From M55B175 sp964635265 (GTDB lineage Bacteria > Desulfobacterota > Desulfobacteria > Desulfobacterales > Desulfosalsimonadaceae): a stretch of 11,623 nt of DNA. The DNA is taken from NCBI GenBank assembly GCA_964635265.1, contig CAZWNV010000095.1:1-11623 (forward strand). Reading direction: 5' to 3'. The position numbers and the translations under genes were made by a program. Shown here piece by piece: positions 6,014-11,623 of this stretch. Positions within the stretch are counted from its first letter, which is position 1. Each line of letters starts with the position of its first letter. The notes under the pieces were generated by a model, which ran no database searches, was not told where the DNA came from, and was given only the letters and a program-made list of their open reading frames with translations.

Positions 6014-8622
6014 CAGCTTCCCCCATCAGCCGGATGTGTCAGATAACAGGCCACCTGCCCGGCTGCGATATCCGAGGCCAGCATGAGCCCGTATCCGCTC
6101 GTATCAGCGATTGTCACAACGTCGCGCAAGTGGCGCGCAGCGGGGATAAAGCTTTCGAGCCGGTTGGGAAGGGATTGCAGCCAATCCGCTTTAAACACCA
6201 CCCCTGCATTTTCCGGATAAATCGCCATATAGAAGATGCCGGTCTCGATAAGATCGTGGAAAAAATGGGTCCCAAAGGACAAGTCCGGAACCATGTTGCT
6301 CATCTGATGGCTGATTTCGGCAATCACGGCAATGTTGTTGATTTCCGAAAATTTTACCGGAATCCCCATTTCCGGGCTTTGGGTTCCCCACCGGCCGGGG
6401 CCCATAAGCAGGGCGGGGTTCTGCCCTCTTGATTGCAAACACTGGTTCAGCTTTCCCACCAGCCTTGCCACGGCGAATTTCTCCGGAGGCGAGAGCGCGG
6501 CGTATGCCTGAGGGGCAATGAATATGATTTTCGAAATCGGCTGCACGAGATTGCCCCCCATGAAATTGCCTGCAATCCGGATAATTGTCTGCTCTTCGGG
6601 GATTTTTTCGGGTATCGCGGTTTTGTCGAAATCCCCGGTCGTTTGAAAGGATCGGCACTGCAGCAGATTGATGCGAAGCTCCCCGGCCCTGTTAAAATTC
6701 ACCGTAAATTCAATATCCACCGGGTTTTGGTAGGCCGCTTCAAGCTTTTTCAGGATACCCCCCATTAAATCGCTGAAAGGCGTTTTCGTAAGAAAGGGAT
6801 CGAATGTCAGTATCCAGTACTCCCCGGCAGAGCGTCCCATCCGCCGCATCTGTTCGGCGGCTTCCGTATCCCGGATGCCCACCAGGTCAATGCGGGCAAT
6901 CAGTTGCTTCTTGATCAGTTCCTGGAGATGGAGGGTTTCCGGTTGATTTTCCTCGAGGTTCAGCAGATCCACCAGGTGCTGGGAAAATTTCCGGATATCC
7001 ATGATGCCGGCCAGGGGTTTGACAAGCGGGTTGTCCATGGCGATGATCCGGGGATAATCGTTTTCCACCCGGTTGACCGCACGGGTTCCCAGCCCCAATA
7101 CAAGACGGACCATCCCCGCCTTTGCGTCCATGCCTTTCTGCCAGATAAAGGGATTGTGGGACAGCCCCACGCCGGCAAGTTCAGGGAAAAAGTAATGCTT
7201 GTGATAAGCGCCGGAGACCCGCTGCACAAGAAGCGCCATTTGCTCATCGCTTTCCCCGAGACCTCTCTGGCGTCTGTAAGCCAGGGCATCCCTGCTCATG
7301 GTGCTGGCATAGACCTGGCGCACCGCGGTAATAAACTCTTCGTATCGTTTTTCGGGTGATCCCTGATTGACGCAGAAAAAACTGTCATATTTGCCGGCAA
7401 ACGCATTGCCGTAATCATCTTCCAGCAGACTGCTGGAGCGGACGATAATCGGGGATTGGCCGAAGTACTCGAGCATCCGCTGGAATTTTTCCGTTATTTC
7501 TTCGGCGAAAAGGCCGCCAAGCATCTTGTTTTTCAGTTCTGCCGCTTTTGCAAAATAGCCCTCGCTGGTTTTGTGGGCCATAAACAGTTTCCACCAGCCG
7601 TTTTGAACAATATAGGAATAAAAGACATCCGAGCCGATATAAAAGGAATCATGGGGTTCCAGCACTTCCTGCCAGTCAAACGCATCATCGTGCATCAGGA
7701 TTTTGCGGGAAAGCAGCATGCCGACGGATTTGCCGCCGATAAAGCCTGTGCCGATGAGGCGCTCCTTGATCCGGAGGAGATCTTCAAGCCGCATAAAACG
7801 CCGGATCAGGGAAAGAATCCGTTTGTTGCGGGAGAGCATGAGGCGGCTTAGCTGTTCGACCATATCCGTTTTTTCTTCGGGCCGCGCTCCGGATTGCAGC
7901 AGTTGTTTGGCCTCGATGAACAGGCGGTCCCAATAATCCAGATGCCGCTGGGCGGAAGCCTCCTCGTTTCTTGTCAGATCCGAGAACATCCGGGTTGCAT
8001 CCACACTGTCGATAACCGGCACCAGGCTTTCTTCCTCCATGATGTGGGGGAAGAACATGGTCGGGGAATAGCGGTGCTTGACCTTGATGGGATGGATGCA
8101 CATTCGGCCATGGTACTTATAGACATCTATAAGCACCTGCGTGATTTCCCGGATGCGGGCGATTGCCTTGAAGGAATGCCGGTGGCGGCGGATGGCAAAG
8201 TAGGCAATGGTGTTGAGTTCAAATAGATAGGGGCAGGTGATGAAGAAAAAATCGCCGATCATCAGATCGGTTGCCCACACATGCAGCAGCTCGGATAACG
8301 AATCAAACACATAGGAGACACCCCGTCCCTCACGGGTAATGATGCTGTGGACTTCCGCGGAAAACGACTCGAATCCGCTCTCCAGCGGCAAATGGTAGAC
8401 AGATACGTTTTCTCCTGTTTCAAGAAGCGGTGCGTGGCGGGCAAACCGCATGTATATGACGCGCTCGCCCCTTGCAGCAGCGCTTTCCGCAAAGGGCGTG
8501 ACCAAACGTTGGTAATCGTCTATCTCGTCAACCTGCCATACAACGTTGTCGCCTCTTCGCAGATGATCGATGATTGTGTCCAGGCTTTCCCAGCCTGTGC
8601 TGACATGGGGTTGGTAAACCAT
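6013..8622 (-). CDS. KaiC-like domain fused to PEP-synthase-type ATP-grasp domain
   Basis: This 869-residue protein would usually be annotated as a PEP/pyruvate-binding or PEP-synthase-like protein, but its layout differs. Residues 1 to about 200 resemble a KaiC/RecA-like ATPase: STGWESLDTIIDHLRRGDNV at the start, RVIYMRF, and a Walker-B-like GVSYVFDSLSEL (101-112). The P-loop expected after RRGDNVVWQ is replaced by VDEIDDYQRL, so it should not hydrolyse ATP there. After a charged helical linker comes a PPDK_N-type ATP-grasp domain: GTGFIGGKSVGM (291-302), PIIVRSSSLLEDDYGNAFAG (391-410) and VDIEFTVN with LLQCRS (635-658). Residues 660-869 form an unassigned domain with GPGRWGTQSPEMGIPV (741-756). 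The phosphohistidine swivel motif (GGxTSH) and the PEP/pyruvate barrel are both absent, so it is not a complete PEP synthase or pyruvate phosphate dikinase. The likely role is ATP-dependent phosphorylation or binding of an unknown partner, perhaps regulatory. The ATG at 8622 is the only usable start: upstream in frame there is no ATG, GTG or TTG before a stop. No clear ribosome site is seen. Confidence 0.9.
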   Translation of the reverse strand: MVYQPHVSTGWESLDTIIDHLRRGDNVVWQVDEIDDYQRLVTPFAESAAARGERVIYMRFARHAPLLETGENVSVYHLPLESGFESFSAEVHSIITREGRGVSYVFDSLSELLHVWATDLMIGDFFFITCPYLFELNTIAYFAIRRHRHSFKAIARIREITQVLIDVYKYHGRMCIHPIKVKHRYSPTMFFPHIMEEESLVPVIDSVDATRMFSDLTRNEEASAQRHLDYWDRLFIEAKQLLQSGARPEEKTDMVEQLSRLMLSRNKRILSLIRRFMRLEDLLRIKERLIGTGFIGGKSVGMLLSRKILMHDDAFDWQEVLEPHDSFYIGSDVFYSYIVQNGWWKLFMAHKTSEGYFAKAAELKNKMLGGLFAEEITEKFQRMLEYFGQSPIIVRSSSLLEDDYGNAFAGKYDSFFCVNQGSPEKRYEEFITAVRQVYASTMSRDALAYRRQRGLGESDEQMALLVQRVSGAYHKHYFFPELAGVGLSHNPFIWQKGMDAKAGMVRLVLGLGTRAVNRVENDYPRIIAMDNPLVKPLAGIMDIRKFSQHLVDLLNLEENQPETLHLQELIKKQLIARIDLVGIRDTEAAEQMRRMGRSAGEYWILTFDPFLTKTPFSDLMGGILKKLEAAYQNPVDIEFTVNFNRAGELRINLLQCRSFQTTGDFDKTAIPEKIPEEQTIIRIAGNFMGGNLVQPISKIIFIAPQAYAALSPPEKFAVARLVGKLNQCLQSRGQNPALLMGPGRWGTQSPEMGIPVKFSEINNIAVIAEISHQMSNMVPDLSFGTHFFHDLIETGIFYMAIYPENAGVVFKADWLQSLPNRLESFIPAARHLRDVVTIADTSGYGLMLASDIAAGQVACYLTHPADGGS

Positions 8623-8654
8623 TCGAACCGCTTTTTTTAAGCCGTTAGGAAAAG

Positions 8655-8676
8655 GGCCGGTGCACTTGTCCCGGCC
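8655..8676 (-). terminator. GC-rich stem-loop upstream of the KaiC/ATP-grasp gene
   Basis: GGCCGG (8655-8660) and CCGGCC (8671-8676) form a 6 bp GC-only stem with a ten-base loop. Read on the minus strand it is followed by CTTTTCC, a short U run. It lies between the antiporter gene and the KaiC/ATP-grasp gene, so it may be a weak terminator for the first, an attenuator, or an operator. A GAGGAGG sequence overlaps its minus-strand 5' side but serves no long frame. Confidence 0.35.
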
Positions 8677-8756
8677 TCCTCAACACCGTCTGGTATCACC
8701 CGGGATGCCCTGCGAAGACCAGCAGGCCGCAATACCCTCCCCCCGATGATCCGGAC

Positions 8757-8777
8757 AGCCCTTGCCGCATAAGGGCT
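8757..8777 (-). terminator. 7 bp stem-loop just after the antiporter gene
   Basis: AGCCCTT (8757-8763) and AAGGGCT (8771-8777) form a perfect 7 bp stem with a seven-base loop, 15 bp past the antiporter stop. No U tract follows on the minus strand, so it is at best a partial or Rho-assisted terminator, or a 3' stabilising hairpin. Confidence 0.4.
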
Positions 8778-8792
8778 TATGCTGATGCCCTG

Positions 8793-10370
8793 TCATTCCG
8801 ACAGCCTGCATCCCTCCACTGCTCTTTGGGCCAGGCCCGCACCGGCTTGTTCATACATGTTGTAGGCTGTGCAAACCCCGAGCTCGGTGAGTTCCTCTAT
8901 TTCTTCCGGAAAACGGGCAATGGCCGCCACCTGGCAGGTAAACCCCATATTCCGCAGCTGGCGGATGGCATACATGTTGCCCTGGTGGTTGGGCATGGCC
9001 AGAACGACCAGTTCCAGAGCCAGATCCTTTTTCAGCTTCAGCCAGAATTCCGTGTCGCAGGCATCCCCCAAAAGGACGTTGCGCCCGTGTCCGCGATGAT
9101 AATCCACACGCTCCGGTGTGTGCTCCACGCCGCAGATTGCATTCCGGAAAAAGGTCTCCAGTTCGTCGTATGCGCCGGAACCGATCCGCCCCATACCAAA
9201 CACCACCACTTTTACTGCGCCCAGGTCAATAGGTGCGTCGTGGGGATGAATATATGCACGCTCGAAGCGTTTCAGCCGGTCGGCAATGAGCCGGTAGACA
9301 GACTCGGAATACAGGCCCAGCGGGGAAGACACCGCAAAGCTGATACTCACGGTAATGGCCATGACCAGGAGCCACTCCGGGGACAAAAGCCCCTGCTCTG
9401 CTGCGATGGCGGTTACAATCAGACCGAATTCCGAATAGTTGGTAAGCGTCAGAGCGGAAAAAAGGCTGCTGCGGGCGCGCATGCCGAAAAAAGTGAAAAT
9501 GGCATGGTAGATGCCGCTTTTGCAAAACATAATGAAACAAAGCAGAACGGCCGCCGCCAGCATGTCCCATGTCGGCAGCCCGGTCATGCCGATAGAGAGA
9601 AAAAATCCGACCAGCATCAGTTCCTTGAATCCGAACAATGCCTTGGAAAGCTCGGAGGCCCGGGAGTGACCTGCAACCAGTACACCCACGACAAGGGCGC
9701 CCAGATCCGGCTTGAGACCAACCAGGGAAAAGCCTTCCGCACCAACACCAAGGGCAAGAAACAATCCGTACAGGATGAACAATTCCCCGCGACCGGCCTT
9801 GTCCATCAGCCAGAAAAGGACAGGGCGTAAAAACAGAAGGGCCAGGACACCAAAAGCCCAGATGCTTGGCAGTTTTCCTTCCGAGGCACTCAGAAAAATC
9901 ACTGCAAACAGATCCTGCATGATCAGGATGCCGATTGCGATTCGTCCATAAAAGGCTGTAAGATCGCCTTTTTCTTCCAGCACCTTGACTGCGTAGACCG
10001 TGCTGGAGAAAGACAGGGCAAAGGCCAGAATCAGCATGCTTGGCCATGCCATTTCCAATAGCGGTGAGGAAAGCCAGGATTGGCCCAGAAATAACACCGC
10101 ACACATGAACATTGTGGTAAGGACCAGCTGGGAAGTGGCTCCGGCCCATATTTCAGGCTTAAGCAGGCCGCGGACATCCAGCTTGAGGCCGATGGAGAAA
10201 AGCAGCATCGTTATACCAAGGTCAGCAACCAGATCCAGGCCCTGGGGAGGTTCGAAACCAACCATGTTATAGGCGAAACCGGCCAGGAGAAATCCCACCA
10301 TGGGCGGCAGCCCGAACCGGGACAGGGCAAGACCGAAAGCAAAAGCAAAACTGATCAGAATAACGAGCAT
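8793..10370 (-). CDS. CPA2-family cation/proton antiporter with C-terminal nucleotide-binding (TrkA-N/RCK) domain
   Basis: This inner-membrane transporter of the monovalent cation:proton antiporter-2 family resembles KefB/KefC/YbaL and probably moves K+ or Na+ against H+. From the ATG at 10370 it has 525 residues. Roughly 365 residues of hydrophobic helices come first, with FGLPPMVGFLLAG, MLLFSIGLKLD, the intramembrane motif ALSFSSTV, the conserved pair QD (152-153, in GILIMQDLFAV) and TNYSEFGLIV. A cytoplasmic Rossmann domain follows, with VVVFGMGRIGSG (389-399 region), ending near the C-terminus. The RCK-C domain of some relatives is not evident. A TTG start at 10385 would add five residues, but it has no ribosome site, while AAGAAG lies just before the ATG. 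Whether it is glutathione-adduct-gated like KefC cannot be told. It lies between the corrinoid-activation gene and the KaiC/ATP-grasp gene, with a stem-loop in each gap. Confidence 0.93.
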   Translation of the reverse strand: MLVILISFAFAFGLALSRFGLPPMVGFLLAGFAYNMVGFEPPQGLDLVADLGITMLLFSIGLKLDVRGLLKPEIWAGATSQLVLTTMFMCAVLFLGQSWLSSPLLEMAWPSMLILAFALSFSSTVYAVKVLEEKGDLTAFYGRIAIGILIMQDLFAVIFLSASEGKLPSIWAFGVLALLFLRPVLFWLMDKAGRGELFILYGLFLALGVGAEGFSLVGLKPDLGALVVGVLVAGHSRASELSKALFGFKELMLVGFFLSIGMTGLPTWDMLAAAVLLCFIMFCKSGIYHAIFTFFGMRARSSLFSALTLTNYSEFGLIVTAIAAEQGLLSPEWLLVMAITVSISFAVSSPLGLYSESVYRLIADRLKRFERAYIHPHDAPIDLGAVKVVVFGMGRIGSGAYDELETFFRNAICGVEHTPERVDYHRGHGRNVLLGDACDTEFWLKLKKDLALELVVLAMPNHQGNMYAIRQLRNMGFTCQVAAIARFPEEIEELTELGVCTAYNMYEQAGAGLAQRAVEGCRLSE

Positions 10371-10413
10371 GATCTTCTTTATCAAAACATATTGTGGGTG
10401 GCAATAGAATCCA

Positions 10414-10433
10414 TCCTGCTTGGAAAAGCAGGA
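10414..10433 (-). terminator. 8 bp stem-loop between the corrinoid-activation and antiporter genes
   Basis: TCCTGCTT (10414-10421) and AAGCAGGA (10426-10433) form a perfect 8 bp stem around a four-base loop, inside the 95 bp gap between the two minus-strand genes. No U tract follows on the minus strand. It could reduce readthrough or protect the 3' end of the first message. It is 43 bases before the antiporter ATG, so an effect on that gene's leader is also possible. Confidence 0.45.
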
Positions 10434-10465
10434 AAACGGGAACCGGGATTTGTATTCCGCATGTA

Positions 10466-11152
10466 TCAGTTGTTGTCCAGTACGCCGTATTCACGGGCCA
10501 TTTCCCTGTCAAAGGCCGCTTTTCTGGAGGGGCAGTCTTTCCGCGGACACAATTGGCAGTTCAGAAAGGTAACTTCAGAGGGGAAAAACATCCCCGATTC
10601 AGACTTGGAGGGATGCATGAGCATGCTCGGGGCAAGCTGCACACCGATGGCATGATAGACATCGCCGAGCAGGGAAAAAAGCTGCCGCTGTTGCTGGATT
10701 GGCCAATCCTCAAGCGATCCCACGCTCATGTAGGACAGTTTTTTCAGTTTGTGTTGATTCTGCAGGTGAGTACGCAAATCCTTTATCACACCCTGGAGGA
10801 CGACATTGGCGATTATATCCATATAGTACTGTTCAAGATAATCCTTCTGGGCCTTCGCTTCTTCCTCCAGCGCATCGCCGATGGTGACCACAAAAGGAAA
10901 AGCTTTTTCCGCCGCTTCAAGATTTTTTCGCAGCACCCGGCTTTGAAAACAAACCCCCTCAAGGATTACTGCAGCATCGTTTTTTTGTTCTATATAGCAA
11001 GCCTTATAGACGCATTTGGGCTTGACCAGCGGGAGGATCCGTTCCGCAAGCGCCTGTACCCTTTCCCACTCCCCGCTGTCAGCACTCAGGCACAAGGCTT
11101 TTCGCAATTCCGCATTGTTCATGCGGGGCTCAAAATTATCGAGAACCTTCAT
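10466..11152 (-). CDS. free-standing methionine-synthase activation-domain protein (corrinoid enzyme reactivation)
   Basis: The 228-residue protein matches in character the AdoMet-binding reactivation domain of cobalamin-dependent methionine synthase (MetH), present alone. In MetH this domain takes part in reductive methylation that rescues oxidised cob(II)alamin. Visible hallmarks are VTIGDALEEE, an Asp-Ala-rich helix (YYMDIIANVVLQGV), SVGSLEDWPIQQQRQLFSLL (143-162), MHPSKSESGMFFPSE (179-193) and a tail with three cysteines, CQLCPRKDC (C199, C202, C207). The Cys tail could bind a metal or redox centre; this is inference. No cobalamin-binding or methyltransferase domain is fused to it or encoded in the window, so its partner lies elsewhere (MetH, a corrinoid iron-sulfur protein, or a methylamine/methoxy-type methyltransferase). 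The start is secure: AAAGGAG (11161-11167) precedes the ATG by eight bases. It is first in the minus-strand series followed by the antiporter gene. Confidence 0.87.
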   Translation of the reverse strand: MKVLDNFEPRMNNAELRKALCLSADSGEWERVQALAERILPLVKPKCVYKACYIEQKNDAAVILEGVCFQSRVLRKNLEAAEKAFPFVVTIGDALEEEAKAQKDYLEQYYMDIIANVVLQGVIKDLRTHLQNQHKLKKLSYMSVGSLEDWPIQQQRQLFSLLGDVYHAIGVQLAPSMLMHPSKSESGMFFPSEVTFLNCQLCPRKDCPSRKAAFDREMAREYGVLDNN

Positions 11153-11282
11153 CTTTTTCGCTCCTTTCCCGGCAAAGACCAGGGTGATTCCAAAGTAAAC
11201 AAGAAAACAAGCCGTGGGGCAGTATGCACAAAAGCCTCTTTATCAAACGCAGATCCGGATATCTTTACCAATCCCTGACAGA

Positions 11283-11546
11283 CTACGCAAAGATTATGCG
11301 AAATCGATGTTTTTTGGCTTCCAGCATGGCCAGGTCTGCATTTCCTGCCATACGGGTAATCCGATCGTATTCCCGAATATCGGTAAACAGGCTGATGCTG
11401 GGATCCGGGGAAACCTTAGAAACCTGATGGGTACACGAGGTATTGCTTTGTTCAATAGATCCATCCTGGAACATTGAAACAAAAAATTTGATTTTATTAA
11501 ATAATGATATCATTTTGATCCAATGGTTTTCGATATGCATATCCAT
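11283..11546 (-). CDS. doubtful 87-residue open frame, possibly a gene remnant
   Basis: The translation ends TDIREYDRITRMAGNADLAM followed by a basic tail (EAKKHRFRIIFA), which looks more protein-like than most chance frames. The tail faintly recalls the end of GGDEF domains (AD-ALYEAKK-GRNRV), but I cannot assign it. The full frame starts inside the divergent PHP gene. Internal ATG codons at 11513 or 11474 would avoid the overlap. None of these starts has a Shine-Dalgarno. It could be a decayed fragment or chance. Confidence 0.22.
   Translation of the reverse strand: MDMHIENHWIKMISLFNKIKFFVSMFQDGSIEQSNTSCTHQVSKVSPDPSISLFTDIREYDRITRMAGNADLAMLEAKKHRFRIIFA
11474..11502 (+). promoter_or_regulatory. 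candidate sigma-70-type promoter for the PHP-domain gene
   Basis: TTGAAA (11474-11479) and TTAAAT (11497-11502) are separated by 17 bases in an AT-rich tract. They match the -35 and -10 consensus at five and four of six positions. Transcription would start near 11509, only about 14 bases before the ATG at 11523, which would leave a nearly leaderless message and fits the lack of a ribosome site. Confidence 0.35.
11503..11514. promoter_or_regulatory. 12 bp perfect palindrome at the predicted transcription start
   Basis: AATGATATCATT is a perfect palindrome, extended outward by A/T pairs after one mismatch. It lies directly after the -10-like box and just before the PHP gene ATG, where a repressor dimer could block transcription. 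AT-rich palindromes also occur by chance. Confidence 0.3.
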
Positions 11547-11623
11547 ACCACAATTTCGTCCTGCAGCCGGATAGATGTTTCCGAATTGATTGAAACAGCC
11601 GGAAGGATCGGCCTGGACGGGAT
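11523..11623 (+). CDS. PHP-domain metal-dependent phosphoesterase, N-terminal fragment (runs off window)
   Basis: The first 33 codons are visible: MVFDMHIHTTISSCSRIDVS and onward through ELIETAGRIGLDG. The DMHIHT motif is the first metal-binding signature of the PHP (polymerase and histidinol phosphatase) superfamily. The following S-C-S and the LIETAGRIGLDG helix, which normally leads to a ITDH motif, fit small stand-alone PHP phosphoesterases. The rest of the gene, including other metal ligands, is beyond the window, so substrate and integrity cannot be judged. The ATG at 11523 is the first in-frame start after a stop codon. An ATG four codons later would remove the D of the motif's context and is less likely. 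No Shine-Dalgarno is seen. Confidence 0.75.
   Translation, partial: MVFDMHIHTTISSCSRIDVSELIETAGRIGLDG

Larger units (their letters stand above)
11153..11522. other. about 370 bp with no secure gene, AT-rich at its right end
   Basis: This stretch lies between two divergent genes. It contains two opposed, overlapping short open frames (minus 11546-11283, plus 11214-11477), neither with a convincing ribosome site. It also holds the ribosome site of the corrinoid-activation gene and, at 11474-11514, a promoter-like AT-rich segment with a 12 bp palindrome. No clear minus-strand promoter for the corrinoid-activation gene was found. A gene remnant here is possible. Confidence 0.45.

Noticed and set aside
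6013..8622. Complete PEP synthase (ppsA) or pyruvate phosphate dikinase
   Set aside because: The ATP-grasp domain fits, but the phosphohistidine motif and the PEP/pyruvate barrel are absent and the N-terminus is KaiC-like.
8826..9830. 334-codon open frame on the + strand
   Set aside because: It lies wholly antisense to the antiporter gene, its translation is rich in His, Gln and Gly with no recognisable domain, and the minus-strand protein is clearly a real transporter.
10394..11278. 294-codon open frame on the + strand
   Set aside because: It is antisense to the corrinoid-activation gene, which has a good ribosome site and recognisable motifs. The plus translation has no domain.
11214..11477. 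Small c-type cytochrome suggested by CISCH
   Set aside because: There is no signal peptide, the frame opens with GTG without a ribosome site, and a single CxxCH can occur by chance. It is kept only as part of a finding.
1..11623. CRISPR array, tRNA, rRNA, insertion sequence, phage or toxin-antitoxin locus
   Set aside because: Reading both strands, I found no spaced repeat array, no transposase or integrase motif and no tRNA-like fold. The region looks like stable chromosome.

Overview
The window looks like ordinary chromosome from an anaerobic, Gram-negative bacterium of the Desulfobacterota (deltaproteobacterial sulfate-reducer type). That placement is inferred from the gene set: a Cache-domain kinase with a sigma-54 activator, a NADP-type glutamate dehydrogenase, a free-standing corrinoid-enzyme activation domain, and a lone pyruvate-phosphate-dikinase-type ATP-grasp protein. 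Base composition looks even throughout. I saw no rRNA, tRNA, CRISPR array, insertion sequence or phage gene.

Left half, + strand. A membrane histidine kinase (187-2094) overlaps an NtrC-type response regulator (2066-3556) in a two-gene unit. A 358 bp gap follows. It holds a perfect 9 bp inverted repeat, then a GG-N10-GC (-24/-12) element about 50 bp downstream, then a 9 bp direct repeat. After it comes an unrecognised 192-residue protein (3915-4493), then gdhA (4622-5977), which has a second, weaker -24/-12-like element upstream. A possible reading is that the regulator controls the unknown gene and perhaps gdhA through sigma-54. This rests on motifs and adjacency only.

Middle. gdhA and the minus-strand gene 6013-8622 converge. 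A 12 bp stem fills almost the whole 35 bp gap and probably serves as a shared terminator.

Right half, - strand, in transcription order: a free-standing methionine-synthase-activation-domain protein (11152-10466), a CPA2-type cation/proton antiporter with a C-terminal nucleotide-binding domain (10370-8793), and an 869-residue protein (8622-6013). The last joins a KaiC/RecA-like N-terminus that has lost its P-loop to a PEP-synthase-type ATP-grasp domain, without the phosphohistidine and PEP-binding domains of true PEP synthase. It is the most unusual gene here. The two gaps (95 and 170 bp) each contain stem-loops, so a single operon is possible but not shown.

Right edge. The first 33 codons of a PHP-domain metallo-phosphoesterase start at 11523 on the + strand and run off the window. 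A roughly 370 bp AT-rich, poorly coding stretch separates it from the corrinoid-activation gene.
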